Shown here one piece after another: positions 47,328 through 57,119 of a DNA stretch of 64,000 bases. The DNA lies in contig DBZL01000014.1 in assembly GCA_002311745.1 (NCBI GenBank), positions 1 to 64,000 of the forward strand, given 5' to 3'. Under the pieces are notes generated by a model. It saw only the letters and a program-made list of their open reading frames with translations, searched no databases and had not been told where the DNA came from. Source of the stretch: Phycisphaerales bacterium UBA1161 (GTDB lineage: Bacteria; Planctomycetota; Phycisphaerae; Tepidisphaerales; Tepidisphaeraceae). The translations under genes and the position numbers were made by a program. How positions within the stretch are numbered: the first letter of the stretch is position 1; each line of letters starts with the position of its first letter.

Positions 47328-48629
47328 ATGTCTCAGTCACGCAACTCTGTCGGCGCTCCCGGGTCCGCTGCGGCTGCGTCATCATCGCCCAACCTTGACA
47401 CCGAAGTCGGCAAGGTTGTGATAGACATGGGGTTAGCGACAAAGACGGAAATCGAATTCTGTCGCGAGGCACAGAAGCAAGCCTCCGATCCCAACGCACG
47501 CAGCCTGGCCGACCTGCTGGTCGAGAATAGCTTCATCACGGTTAATCAGGCCAAGCGGATTCGCCAGACCCTTTCTGAGAGAAAATCGAGCCGCATCCCT
47601 GGATACGAAATCCTCAGCGAACTGGGCAAGGGTGCTATGGCTCGGGTGTACAAGGCCCGCCAGCTTTCGCTGGACCGGATCGTGGCCGTCAAGATCCTGC
47701 CCAAGAAGATGAATGAAAACCGCGATTTCGTGGAGCGGTTCTACAGGGAAGGCAAAGCGGCGGCCCGGCTCAGCCACAACAACATCGTCCAGGCCATCGA
47801 CGTGGGCGAATCCCCCGAGGGATTCCACTACTTCGTCATGGAGTACGTGGAAGGCAAGACCTTGTACGATCTGATGGTCCCCCCACCGGCCGGCGAAGGC
47901 AAGAAATTCACCGAGGCCGAGGCCCTGGACATCTCCATTCAGATCGCCGACGCCCTGGCGCACGCCCACCAGCGGGGATTGATCCACCGCGACGTCAAGC
48001 CCAAGAACATCATCCTCACCCCGCAAGGCGTGGCCAAGCTAACCGACCTGGGTTTGGCAAGGCAGATGGACGACAAGCTGGCGGCGGAAATGGAGGCGGG
48101 CAAGGCGTACGGCACGCCGTACTATATCAGCCCCGAGCAAATTCGCGGCGATTTGGACATCGACTTCCGCGCCGACATTTATTCGCTGGGCGCAACGATG
48201 TACCACCTGGTCACCGGCCGTCCGCCATTTGAGGGTGAGACGCCCAGCGCGGTGATGCACCAGCACCTGCGCCAGCCGCTGATTCCCGCCGATCATTTGA
48301 ATACCTCCCTGTCCGCAGGGTTCGGGGAGATCATCGACGTGGCGATGGCCAAGAAGCGCGAGGAGCGCTACGCGTCCACGGAAGAGCTGTTGGAGGACCT
48401 GCGCGCTGTTCGGAACAATCAGCCGCCCAAGCACGGCCGTCGCGCCGTCGATCTGGATATCCTGGCCCGCCTCGAGGAAACGGGCAAAACCGTTGACATC
48501 GTGCCCAAACCCGTGCCGCAGCCGCAAACGTGGCAATTCAGTTCGACGTTTGTGCTGTGGCTGGCCGGAGCCATGGGCGTTTCTCTGCTTGTCAACGTGA
48601 TCCTATTGCTTATCCTGACGCATCGCTAA
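47328..48629 (+). CDS. Membrane-anchored Ser/Thr protein kinase
   Basis: 433 residues. Residues 22-80 form a helical module (GKVVIDMGLATKTEIEFC, LADLLVENSFITVNQAKRI) that resembles the N-terminal domain of GspE/MshE-like ATPases. The kinase domain (about 88-345) has GKGAMARVY, VAVKIL with the catalytic Lys, HRDVKPKN and TDLGLA in place of DFG, and the APE-like SPEQ. A final membrane helix at about 408-430 ends the protein with no outer sensor domain. ATG 47328 is used; a TTG at 47322 is in frame. Substrates unknown. Confidence 0.92.
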   Translation: MSQSRNSVGAPGSAAAASSSPNLDTEVGKVVIDMGLATKTEIEFCREAQKQASDPNARSLADLLVENSFITVNQAKRIRQTLSERKSSRIPGYEILSELGKGAMARVYKARQLSLDRIVAVKILPKKMNENRDFVERFYREGKAAARLSHNNIVQAIDVGESPEGFHYFVMEYVEGKTLYDLMVPPPAGEGKKFTEAEALDISIQIADALAHAHQRGLIHRDVKPKNIILTPQGVAKLTDLGLARQMDDKLAAEMEAGKAYGTPYYISPEQIRGDLDIDFRADIYSLGATMYHLVTGRPPFEGETPSAVMHQHLRQPLIPADHLNTSLSAGFGEIIDVAMAKKREERYASTEELLEDLRAVRNNQPPKHGRRAVDLDILARLEETGKTVDIVPKPVPQPQTWQFSSTFVLWLAGAMGVSLLVNVILLLILTHR

Positions 48630-48691
48630 ACGTGGGTGCGCAGCAGCGGTAATCGCGCGACTACCGGCCCTGCGCCGCCGGTTGCCGATTT

Positions 48692-49570
48692 ATGCAAACC
48701 CTCGGATTCATCGGATTGGGCATCATGGGCGGGCACATGGCCTGCCGGCTCCTGGAAGCGCGCCTTCCCCTGGTGGTACATACGCGGACGCGCTCCAAGG
48801 CGTCGCGACTCCTGGCCCGTGGGGCGCGCTACGCCGCTACGCCCCGGGAAGTAGCCGCCCAGTGCGACATGGTCTTCATCTGCGTCACGGACACACCGGA
48901 CGTGGTTTCGGTCATCACCGGCGAAGATGGCATTCTGGCCGCCGCGCGCTCGGGGCTCGTCGTCGTCGATCATTCCACGATCTCGCCCAGTGCCACCCGC
49001 GAACTGGCCGATGAGCTGGCCGTCCGCGGCGCCATCCTGCTGGATGCACCAGTCAGTGGCGGTGAAAGCGGCGCCAAGAACGGCACGTTGTCGATCATGG
49101 TCGGCGGCGACAAAAGTGCCTTCGAGCGCGTCGAGCCTCTGCTAAGGAAAATGGGTGCGACCATCACCCACTGCGGCCCCAGCGGGTACGGGCAACTGAC
49201 CAAGCTCGTGAATCAAATCCTGGTCAGCGTGACCAATCTCGCCGTCTGCGAAGCACTTGCGTTTGCCAAGAAGAACAATCTGGACTTGGAGAGAACGATC
49301 GCGGCCCTCTCGGCCGGCGCGGCTGGATCGTGGCAGCTTTCCAACCTGGGCCCGAAGATGATCGAAGGTGATTTTCGCCCGGGCTTTATGGTCAATCTGC
49401 AGCAGAAGGATCTTCGTCTGATCCTCCAGGCAGCCGAAGAATCGAACACGTCCCTGCCCACCACGAGCCTGGCGCATCAGCTCTTCACTGCCGCCCAGGC
49501 CGCCGGCCACGGCAAGGACGGCACCCAGGCGCTGTTTACCGTCATCGAAAAACTGGCGTCATTGCATTAA
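48692..49570 (+). CDS. 3-hydroxyisobutyrate-dehydrogenase-family oxidoreductase
   Basis: 292 residues. N-terminal NAD(P)-binding GLGIMGGHMA, then DAPVSGGESGAKNGTLSIMVGG as substrate-binding signature, catalytic Lys in LTKLVNQ, and KDLRLILQAA. The family includes tartronate semialdehyde reductase, 3-hydroxyisobutyrate dehydrogenase and glyoxylate/succinic semialdehyde reductase; the exact substrate cannot be told. It converges with the GH42 gene with 16 bases between stops. Confidence 0.92.
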   Translation: MQTLGFIGLGIMGGHMACRLLEARLPLVVHTRTRSKASRLLARGARYAATPREVAAQCDMVFICVTDTPDVVSVITGEDGILAAARSGLVVVDHSTISPSATRELADELAVRGAILLDAPVSGGESGAKNGTLSIMVGGDKSAFERVEPLLRKMGATITHCGPSGYGQLTKLVNQILVSVTNLAVCEALAFAKKNNLDLERTIAALSAGAAGSWQLSNLGPKMIEGDFRPGFMVNLQQKDLRLILQAAEESNTSLPTTSLAHQLFTAAQAAGHGKDGTQALFTVIEKLASLH

Positions 49571-49586
49571 GCGGCCGCAGCCGTGT

Positions 49587-51581
49587 TCATTCTTCCCACA
49601 CCGCCACGTCCGCGGGGGCCAGGCGGACCGAACCGATCAAAAAGCGCGCTTTAGCAGGAGCGGGTGTTCGCATCGGGCGATGCTGATAGTTCAAGGCAAT
49701 GTGGTACGGACCGCGACGCAATAGTTGCACGCGCGGCGGAAGTGGTTTGGTGCGCAGACGATTCGGGCCGATGAATTTGGACAGAGATTCAACGAACGCA
49801 TCGAGCAGACCCTGGTGGCTGTAGACGCCGAAATAATGGACCGAGCCTTTGCCGAGCACGCGGCGCGTGATGGCGGCGGCGCCGGCGTAGGGTTGGTCGG
49901 CGTACGTGGCCAGAACCTGCGCCCCCTTCTGCGGCGTCAACTGATCGGCCCAGACGTTCCACGCGTAGTGCCGGCGATTCATTTTAATTCGGCCCTCGAC
50001 GCCTTCGGGCAAACCGTCATAGGAATCGATCGTCGCGCCAATCAGCGGCAGGATCGGCCCGCCCAGAGGCGATTCCCAAAGCTGCCCCGTGCGATCCATC
50101 AGACCCGAGCGGCAGGTCAATACCAGATTCCCGCCGCCGCGGGCATACGAGTCCATCTGCGCCATCAGCGCATCGTCCACCATCTGAACGCCGGGAGCGA
50201 CGACCAGCGGCAGATCATCGGGCCAAGCCATGCCCGGCCGCAGTACCAGGACGCGCACACCCAGGCGGCACAGCGCGGCATACCACATCTGCAGCCATCG
50301 CGGCTGATTCCATCGCTTGGCCTGCGGCATCGTTTCGTAATACCAAAGCTGGTCAAAATCGAAGACCAGGCCGACCGTTCGCCGCGGATCGTGCGACTCC
50401 CGCGAAAGATGCGGCACGCGGCTCAAATCCAGACGCCGTATTTCCTGAATCACCTGCGCGAACTGCCTTCCCCCGGGCGAGGGCGTCACACCATCCGGCA
50501 GGACCAGCCCGCCGTGAAACAGCTCGATCCCAAAACGCGGCTGACGGAAGCGATACGTCGTGACGAATTCCGCGCCGTGGGCAAAGGCCGTCCACAGCCA
50601 CAAGCGCACCGCACCCGGATAAACCTGGGCCGGCACGCCGCTCCAGTTCAATTGGCCGGGCTGAAGCTCCAGCAACCCCCAGCGGTGGTGATAGCTGGCC
50701 ATCTGATCGTGCATCAATCCGATGGCCGCGGGATCGGCGATTCGGTACGTCTGGTCCTTGACCTGTTTTTCCATCCCCGTCACGGGATAGCTATCCCACG
50801 CCAACAGCGTCAGATCCTCGGCCATGTCGCCGGGATCGCAGTCCAGGTGCATGGGCATGAAATTGGTCGTGATGAACCGCCGGCCGATTTTGGGCTTGAG
50901 AATGTCCACCTGCAATTTGTTGAATTGCGCAAACGCCCACGACCAGAACCGTGAGGCATCGAGGCACTGGTGCGGGTTGGCGTAGCGCGGATCACGGTCG
51001 GGCGGAAACAGAATCTGATCGAAATCGGTGTAGTACGTGTTCCAGAATGGGTTGCCCCAGGCGCGGTTGAGGGCGGCGATGTCGCCGTATTTGTGGCGCA
51101 GCCACTGGCGGAAAGCGGCGTGCGTGGTTTCGGACTGATCAAAAAACAGGCTGTACTCATTGTCGATTTGCCAGCCGATGATGGCGGGATGATCGCCGAA
51201 CCGATCCGCCATGGCGCTGACAATGCCAGCGGCGGCGTCGCGAAAAACCGGAGACAGTGGGTTGTAATGCCGCCGGCCGCCGAAACGCGCCCGCGACCCG
51301 TCGCGGCGCACGGGCAAGGTTTCGGGGTGCCGCTGGCTCAGCCAGATCGGCGGCGCCGCCGTGGGCGTGCAAAGGATCACGCCGAGGTTTCGCTGCCGGG
51401 CCATGTCGATGCACTGCCCGAGCCAATCGAACTGAAACTCGCCCGCCCTGGGCTCCAGATCGAACCAGGCAAACTCGGCCATGTGGACGATCTGCAAACC
51501 CATCGCGGCGATGTGATCGAAATCGCGTTGCCACTGGCTGCGCGGCCACTGCTCCGGGTAGTAATACGTGCCGATTTGCAT
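49587..51581 (-). CDS. Beta-galactosidase, glycoside hydrolase family 42
   Basis: 664 residues. The TIM-barrel opens with YYPEQWP. The acid/base Glu is E142 in IDNEYS and the nucleophile is E305 in GLLELQPGQLNW. A beta-galactosidase trimerisation-like domain (about 395-590) and a C-terminal beta domain follow. No signal peptide, so it is cytoplasmic. ATG 51581 is 13 bases after the stop of the O-GlcNAc-transferase-like gene; an upstream extension overlaps that gene. No sugar transporter or regulator is adjacent. Confidence 0.93.
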   Translation of the reverse strand: MQIGTYYYPEQWPRSQWQRDFDHIAAMGLQIVHMAEFAWFDLEPRAGEFQFDWLGQCIDMARQRNLGVILCTPTAAPPIWLSQRHPETLPVRRDGSRARFGGRRHYNPLSPVFRDAAAGIVSAMADRFGDHPAIIGWQIDNEYSLFFDQSETTHAAFRQWLRHKYGDIAALNRAWGNPFWNTYYTDFDQILFPPDRDPRYANPHQCLDASRFWSWAFAQFNKLQVDILKPKIGRRFITTNFMPMHLDCDPGDMAEDLTLLAWDSYPVTGMEKQVKDQTYRIADPAAIGLMHDQMASYHHRWGLLELQPGQLNWSGVPAQVYPGAVRLWLWTAFAHGAEFVTTYRFRQPRFGIELFHGGLVLPDGVTPSPGGRQFAQVIQEIRRLDLSRVPHLSRESHDPRRTVGLVFDFDQLWYYETMPQAKRWNQPRWLQMWYAALCRLGVRVLVLRPGMAWPDDLPLVVAPGVQMVDDALMAQMDSYARGGGNLVLTCRSGLMDRTGQLWESPLGGPILPLIGATIDSYDGLPEGVEGRIKMNRRHYAWNVWADQLTPQKGAQVLATYADQPYAGAAAITRRVLGKGSVHYFGVYSHQGLLDAFVESLSKFIGPNRLRTKPLPPRVQLLRRGPYHIALNYQHRPMRTPAPAKARFLIGSVRLAPADVAVWEE

Positions 51582-51594
51582 GGCTTGGACGTTC

Positions 51595-53985
51595 CTACGG
51601 CGGCTGGCGCTGCCGGCCGCACCATTGACGCCACATGTCGCGATAGGCCGCCTCGACATTCCGCGCAAAACCCGCCGCGTCCATGAGCGGTGAGCGGGCC
51701 ATCCGATCGCGCATACCGGCGCGAAGCTCCGCCAGACGCGGCAGATCCCCGGCCAGTTCCACCGCGATCTGTTCATATTGCCGCGGCGTCTGGGCGATCA
51801 GGCGCGACAGATCCAGATTGTTCAGCACGCTGGCGCCCAAGCGGCGGCAAGGCGTGTTTCCCGCCAGGCAGACCACCGGCACGCCCATCCACAGAGCATG
51901 GCACGTGGTGGTGTGCCCGTTGACGGGGTACGTGTCCAACACCACATCCACCTGCTGGTGCACGGCCAGGTATTGCGCCAATGGTTGGCGTTCGTGCAGC
52001 GACAGTCGCTCGGGTTGGATGCCATGACGCTCGAAGGTGTCGATGATGCGCTGCCGCAGCGATTCATCCCGCAATCCTCGCGCCACCATAATCAGGCGTG
52101 ACGCCGGCACCTTGCCCAGGATGCGCCCCCAGCTATCCAACAAGGCGTTGGTGACCTTGGCGATGTTGCCGAAGCTGCCGAAGGTCACGTGACCGGCGGC
52201 CAGGGCGGGCAGGGGCGTCAGCGGCGGCGCATCGTCCGGAGGACAATAGCATGCGAAGGTCTGCGGCAGCCGGATCAGCTTCTCCGTGTGAAATTGCTCG
52301 GTCAAGCCCGGCGGATCGGCGTTGGCATCGGTGAAGCGGTAATCCATCGTCGTCAACCCCGTGGTATCCGGATACCCCAAATACGTCACCTGCACCGGCG
52401 CCGGCTTGCGGGCAAAGACCAGCAATCGGTTGCCCGCCGAATGCCCCGCCAAATCCACCAGAATGTCGATCTGGTCGTCCCGGACCATTTGCGCCACCTG
52501 CGCATCACCCAGCCCGGCGGTGCGGCGCCAATGATGCACCGACTGCTGAAACCGAGCGGTGAACTCGTCGGGAAGTATGTTCTCGGCATAGCAAAAAACC
52601 TCCACCTGATTCGGATCATGCGCGCCCAGCAGGCTCCGCAGGAAAAACGCCACGGAATGCTCGCGGAAATCGGGCGAGACGTAGCCGATCTTCAGCCGTC
52701 GATCCGGCGATGGATCGTTGCGGTGAGGTGCAATCTCGCCCTTGACGCGCTGTGCATGCTCGCGATTAAACGTCAGATGTTCCTGGTAGATGGCCTCCGA
52801 ATCGAAATCGGGATGAAAATGCGAAACGTAAAGCAGGTTGCTGTGCGCGCTCAGATAATTGGGTTGCATGTTGAGCGCGCGGCGCAAGAAATGGAACGAG
52901 CCGCGGAAATCGCCTTTGAGTTGCAAGGCCCTGCCCAGGTTGTTCAAGAACCCGGGAGCGTCGGGCTGCAGTTCCAGGGCATTGTGGAAAGCCCGGATGG
53001 CCTCCTCCAGATGGCCGCTCGCCAGCAGCGCGTTGCCCATATTGTTGTACGCGTCCGGGAAGTCGCGCTGCAGCTCCAGCGCCCGGCGATAAGCGGCGAT
53101 GGCTTCGTCCAACCGATTGGTCATCTGCAGCGCGTTGCCCAGACTCTGGTGGGTATCGGCATGATCGGGCCGCAGCGCCAGCGCGTCGCCGTACGCCGCG
53201 ATGGCTTCGTCCAACCGGCCCAGCGCCTGCAGGGCGTTGCCCAACTGCAACGCCATGTCCGCTGAATCTGGGTGATCGCGCCAGGACTGCTGGAGAAGCT
53301 CGACCGCCTCCTCGAACTGGCCTTTGACTTGCAAGGCTCGTCCCAGGCTGCTGCGCGCCTCGGCAAAGGCGGGCCGTAAGGCCAGCGCTTTTCGCAGCGC
53401 CGCTATCGATTCATCCACCTCTCCTTTCTCTAACAGGACGTTGCCGAGATTGTTGTAGACCTCCGGCACATCCGAGCGGAGACGCAGCGCCTGGCGATAA
53501 GCCTCTATCGCGCCGTCCAGATCCCCCAGGGAGCGCAGGCCCACTCCCAAGTTGTTCAACGCCTCCATGTACTGCGGCTTGAACACCGCTGACTGACGAA
53601 TCGCCTCGACCCCGTCCCACAGTTGCCCCACCTCCCGCAAGGACATCCCCAAATAATGAAGCGCCTCGGCAAAATCGGGTTTCAGGATCACGGCTTGGCG
53701 GAAGGCGGCGATGGCCTGGTCGTGCTCGCCCATGTCGGCCAGCACAAACCCCAGATGAAAATGGCAGTCGGGCGCCTGCGGATTGATCTCCAGGGCGCGG
53801 CGCAGCAACTCCAGCGACTCCTGTTTCTTCCCCGATTCGAACTGGACCATGCCCAGAAGCTGCAGCGCATCGGCGTCGTTGGGATCCGAAGCGAGGATCT
53901 GTCGATACAGGGCTTCGGCTTCATCCAACTGCCCTGCGTGGTGCAGCTTAACGGCCTGCTCCAACAATTCATCTAATGTGTCCAT
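51595..53985 (-). CDS. O-GlcNAc-transferase-like TPR protein (GT41/SPINDLY type)
   Basis: 796 residues. About eleven tetratricopeptide repeats (1-390) precede the GT41 catalytic region: IGYVSPDFREHSVAFF, PAPVQVTYLGYPDTTG, HVTFGSFGNIAKVTN, and NGHTTTCHALWMGVPVV. ATG 53985 begins the first repeat. A TATACT (complement of 54012-54017) lies about 27 bases upstream. Presumed to glycosylate cytoplasmic proteins, target unknown. It is followed in operon by the GH42 gene. Confidence 0.9.
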   Translation of the reverse strand: MDTLDELLEQAVKLHHAGQLDEAEALYRQILASDPNDADALQLLGMVQFESGKKQESLELLRRALEINPQAPDCHFHLGFVLADMGEHDQAIAAFRQAVILKPDFAEALHYLGMSLREVGQLWDGVEAIRQSAVFKPQYMEALNNLGVGLRSLGDLDGAIEAYRQALRLRSDVPEVYNNLGNVLLEKGEVDESIAALRKALALRPAFAEARSSLGRALQVKGQFEEAVELLQQSWRDHPDSADMALQLGNALQALGRLDEAIAAYGDALALRPDHADTHQSLGNALQMTNRLDEAIAAYRRALELQRDFPDAYNNMGNALLASGHLEEAIRAFHNALELQPDAPGFLNNLGRALQLKGDFRGSFHFLRRALNMQPNYLSAHSNLLYVSHFHPDFDSEAIYQEHLTFNREHAQRVKGEIAPHRNDPSPDRRLKIGYVSPDFREHSVAFFLRSLLGAHDPNQVEVFCYAENILPDEFTARFQQSVHHWRRTAGLGDAQVAQMVRDDQIDILVDLAGHSAGNRLLVFARKPAPVQVTYLGYPDTTGLTTMDYRFTDANADPPGLTEQFHTEKLIRLPQTFACYCPPDDAPPLTPLPALAAGHVTFGSFGNIAKVTNALLDSWGRILGKVPASRLIMVARGLRDESLRQRIIDTFERHGIQPERLSLHERQPLAQYLAVHQQVDVVLDTYPVNGHTTTCHALWMGVPVVCLAGNTPCRRLGASVLNNLDLSRLIAQTPRQYEQIAVELAGDLPRLAELRAGMRDRMARSPLMDAAGFARNVEAAYRDMWRQWCGRQRQPP

Positions 53986-54011
53986 GATTTTCTCGATCCA
54001 CAAAGGCTGCC

Positions 54012-54017
54012 AGTATA
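54012..54017 (-). promoter_or_regulatory. -10 box of the O-GlcNAc-transferase-like/GH42 operon
   Basis: TATACT on the minus strand, 26 bases before ATG 53985. The -35 is not clear. A GAGAA sequence precedes the ATG. Confidence 0.35.
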
Positions 54018-54074
54018 CCGGTATCGCGTAAGTGCGAAACCTCAACGCCACGCGTGGCGGCGCCCGGTGGAATT

Positions 54075-54104
54075 CTGTCACGCCGACGCGGCTGATGGTA
54101 GACT
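54075..54104 (+). promoter_or_regulatory. comM promoter with a leaderless start
   Basis: CTGTCA at 54075-54080, 18-bp spacer, TAGACT at 54099-54104, then 6 bases to GTG 54111. There is no Shine-Dalgarno sequence. Confidence 0.4.
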
Positions 54105-54110
54105 TTTGCC

Positions 54111-55613
54111 GTGCTGGCCAGGGTTCATTCCTTCGTGCTGATGGGAATCGACGCGCTGTTGTGTGAAGTCGAGGCGGACGTGAGCAATCGCGGCCTGGCC
54201 AAGACCACCGTCGTCGGATTGCCGCAGGCGGCGGTCAAGGAATCGATCGAGCGCGTGCGCCGCGCCATCATCAACTGCGGCTATCCGTTCCCCGGCCATG
54301 CCCTGCTGATCAACCTGGCGCCGGCGGACGTGAAAAAGGAAGGGCCGGCGCTGGATCTGCCCATGGCGGTGGGCATCTTGCGCGGAACGGATTCCATCGC
54401 CGAGGATCGGCACAAACAGTTTCTCGTCGCCGGGGAACTGGCGCTGGATGGGCGGCTGCGAAAAATCAAGGGCGCGCTGTCGATGGCCATGCTGGCCAAG
54501 GAAAAGGGGTTTACAGGCGTGATCCTGCCGGAGGAAAACGCCCACGAGGCGGCGGTCGTCGAGGGCTTGGAGGTTTATCCCGTCTCATCGCTTTCGCAGG
54601 CGGTGTCCTTCCTCAACCAGCAATTGCCGCTGGCGCCGTTTGAGCTGGACGGCCAGCGGTACGCGGCGTCCGCGCTATCGCCGGAGTTGGATTTTGCGGA
54701 TGTGCGGGGTCAGGAATCGGTCAAGCGGGCCGTGACCGTGGCTGCAGGGGGAGGGCACAACCTGCTCATGATCGGTCCGCCGGGCACGGGCAAGACGATG
54801 CTGGCGCGGCGCATCGCGGCCGTCCTGCCGCCCCTGAGCCGCGCCGAATCGCTGGAAACGACGCGGATCTATTCAGCCCTGGGCCTGCTGCCGGACGGCG
54901 TTGCCCTGATGGACCAGCGCCCCGTACGCACGCCCCACCACTCGGCCACGGCGCAGGCGCTGATCGGCGGCGGAACCATCCCCCGGCCGGGAGAGGTCTC
55001 TTTGGCCCATCATGGCATCCTGTTCCTCGACGAATTGCCCGAATTCAGCCGCTACGTGCTGGAGACGCTGCGTCAGCCGCTGGAAAGCGGCGAAGTGACC
55101 ATCGCGCGCGTGCATGGATCGATCCGCTTTCCCGCGCAGTTCATGCTGGTGGCGGCCATGAACCCCACCGCCAGCGGATTTGCCAGCCAAAATCCGCGCG
55201 CCCGAGACCGGTACCTCGAAAAACTCAGCGGACCGCTTCTGGACCGCATCGACATTCACGTGGAAGTCCCGGCCGTGCCGTACCCCGAACTAACCGGCAA
55301 GACGTCCGGCACCGACACGCGCACCATCCGCCAGCGTGTCCACGCCGCCCGGCAAATTCAGCAGAAACGCTTCGGCAACGCCACGACCAACGCCACCATG
55401 AATTCCAAGCAGCTCAAGGCGCACTGCGAGCTAAGCGAGGGCTGTCTTCGGCTGATGAAACAGGCGATGACCGAACTGGGTCTATCCGCCCGCGCTTACG
55501 ACAAGGTTCGTCGCGTCGCGCGAACGATTGCCGACCTGGAATCGGCCAAGGACATACAGGAGCACCACTTGGCCGAGGCGGTTCAATACCGCCTGCTGGA
55601 TCGCAGGTTTTAG
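54111..55613 (+). CDS. comM: YifB/ComM-family Mg-chelatase-like AAA+ ATPase
   Basis: 500 residues. The Lon-protease-like N-terminal domain includes VGLPQAAVKESIERVRRAI. The AAA+ domain has GPPGTGKTML and ILFLDELPEFSR, and the C-terminal domain has AYDKVRRVARTIADL. ComM is a hexameric branch-migration helicase aiding recombination in natural transformation. The zinc-like cluster normally found as NPCPCG plus further cysteines is missing: the segment reads NPTASGFASQNPRARDRY. The start is GTG 54111 directly after a promoter. Its last 4 bases overlap the convergent glycosyltransferase gene. Confidence 0.93.
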   Translation: MLARVHSFVLMGIDALLCEVEADVSNRGLAKTTVVGLPQAAVKESIERVRRAIINCGYPFPGHALLINLAPADVKKEGPALDLPMAVGILRGTDSIAEDRHKQFLVAGELALDGRLRKIKGALSMAMLAKEKGFTGVILPEENAHEAAVVEGLEVYPVSSLSQAVSFLNQQLPLAPFELDGQRYAASALSPELDFADVRGQESVKRAVTVAAGGGHNLLMIGPPGTGKTMLARRIAAVLPPLSRAESLETTRIYSALGLLPDGVALMDQRPVRTPHHSATAQALIGGGTIPRPGEVSLAHHGILFLDELPEFSRYVLETLRQPLESGEVTIARVHGSIRFPAQFMLVAAMNPTASGFASQNPRARDRYLEKLSGPLLDRIDIHVEVPAVPYPELTGKTSGTDTRTIRQRVHAARQIQQKRFGNATTNATMNSKQLKAHCELSEGCLRLMKQAMTELGLSARAYDKVRRVARTIADLESAKDIQEHHLAEAVQYRLLDRRF

Positions 55614-56656
55614 ACGCGGACCGAGGTCCCCCGCTCGCCCATCACCAGATAAGTGCAACGCCACTGATCGAGAAACTTCGGCAGGGAATAGCACGCCTTG
55701 GCTTTGGCGCGGGCTGATTCGATCAGGCGATCCCGCAATGAGCGGTTCTGGCGAAGTTCCATAATTCCCTGGGCCAAAGCCTTTGGGGTGGCGGGGGCAA
55801 GCACCAGGGCGGTTTGGCGGTCCTGCAAAAACTCCGCCGCGGCAGGGGTGAAGCCGGCGACGATGGGCAAGCCAGCGGCCATGCAGATGAGCAAGGGAAG
55901 CACTGCGGCGTTCCCTTGAGCCGGCACAACGGCGGCTTCCGCCACGGCGGTCAACTGTTCAAACTCCACGGCTCGCCCCAGCCGCTGCTCGGCCAGCGTG
56001 ACAAGGTCGTGTTGGGCCAGTCGTTTGCCCAATCGGGCCAGCGATTCGGCTTGGCGGCCTCTTCCCCAAACCAGAACGCGCTCGCGCTCTTCCATTACAT
56101 ACAAAATGCTCAGGGCCCATACGCCGGCGCGATGCGAGGCATCGTGCGTCGATTCACCCGGCAACAGCACCACCCGGTCCGATTCGCCAAACCCCAATTC
56201 AGCGCGCAGAAGTGCGTTGCCGCCGCTGGGCACACGCGCAAAATCCACGGGTGGGTGAATGACCTGGCAGCGCTCGGCGGCAACGCCCTGTTCAACCAGT
56301 GCCCGCCGCATCGCTTCGCTGGGGCAGACGACGCGGAGATAACGGCCAGCCGCCGCGGCGCCAAACCACCGACCGAGAAGCAATGGAGAATCGGGCAGCG
56401 GACTGTAGATGATCCGCCGGCAACCGGCCCAAGCCGCCGCGGCAAGCGCAGATGGCCCCCACGCGTGGACGACCTCGGCGCCGCGCCGCAGCAATCGGCG
56501 CAGAGCGATCGCCGCCATCGGTACATTGCGAACGTCGCCGCCGGGCCCCAGGGTCAAAGCCGATCCGTCGGCGCCCAGATCGCGCCGCAGATACTCCAGA
56601 GAACGTTGCGTCTGAAAGTCGCTGTGGACGGGGCTCAGATGGATCACGCGGACCAT
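55610..56656 (-). CDS. Glycosyltransferase, family 4-like
   Basis: 348 residues. The GT-B fold is suggested by an N-terminal domain ending near VVHAWGPSALAAAAWAG, VVCPSEAMRRAL, VIHPPVDFARVP and the C-terminal nucleotide-sugar segment AQGNAAVLPLLICMAAGLPIVAGFTPAAAEFL, the E-x(7)-E-like region of family 4 with only partial conservation. It could act in polysaccharide or glycolipid assembly. It starts 14 bases after the dtd stop, so it belongs to the mtaB-dtd unit. Confidence 0.75.
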   Translation of the reverse strand: MVRVIHLSPVHSDFQTQRSLEYLRRDLGADGSALTLGPGGDVRNVPMAAIALRRLLRRGAEVVHAWGPSALAAAAWAGCRRIIYSPLPDSPLLLGRWFGAAAAGRYLRVVCPSEAMRRALVEQGVAAERCQVIHPPVDFARVPSGGNALLRAELGFGESDRVVLLPGESTHDASHRAGVWALSILYVMEERERVLVWGRGRQAESLARLGKRLAQHDLVTLAEQRLGRAVEFEQLTAVAEAAVVPAQGNAAVLPLLICMAAGLPIVAGFTPAAAEFLQDRQTALVLAPATPKALAQGIMELRQNRSLRDRLIESARAKAKACYSLPKFLDQWRCTYLVMGERGTSVRV

Positions 56657-56669
56657 GGCCGGGCGTACG

Positions 56670-57119
56670 TTAACGTAAATCGCGGCTATCGAGAAGAAAC
56701 GTCACCGGGCCGTCGTTGGCCAGGGTAACGATCATGTGCGCGCCAAATTCGCCCGTCTGGACGGCGACGCCCTGGGCGGAAACGGCCGCGACCAGTTCGT
56801 CGAAACGGGTGCGGCCGACGGCGGGATCGGCAGCGGCGTCGAGCGACGGTCGGCGGCCTTTGCGCGCATCAGCCGCGACCGTGAAATTGCTGACCAGCAG
56901 GATCGATCCGCCGATCTGTTTCACGTCCTGATCGAAATTCCGGTCCCCGCCGGGAAAGAGTCGCAGCTCCACCAGCTTGCGCGCCATCCAGGCGACGTCT
57001 TGGGAACCATCGTCGCGATGCACGGCCACCAGGGCCACCACTCCGCGGTCGATATGCCCCATCAGGCGGTCTTGCACCATCACGCTGGCTTGGCTGACGC
57101 GCTGGACGACGCAGATCAT
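56670..57119 (-). CDS. dtd: D-aminoacyl-tRNA deacylase
   Basis: 149 residues, the usual length. Hydrolyses D-aminoacyl-tRNAs. The family motifs are present: SNFTVAADARKGRRPSL (the SQ-x-T-type motif region) and NDGPVTF, containing the cis Gly-Pro that recognises D-residues. Start ATG overlaps the mtaB stop by 4 bases, so translation is coupled. Confidence 0.93.
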   Translation of the reverse strand: MICVVQRVSQASVMVQDRLMGHIDRGVVALVAVHRDDGSQDVAWMARKLVELRLFPGGDRNFDQDVKQIGGSILLVSNFTVAADARKGRRPSLDAAADPAVGRTRFDELVAAVSAQGVAVQTGEFGAHMIVTLANDGPVTFLLDSRDLR

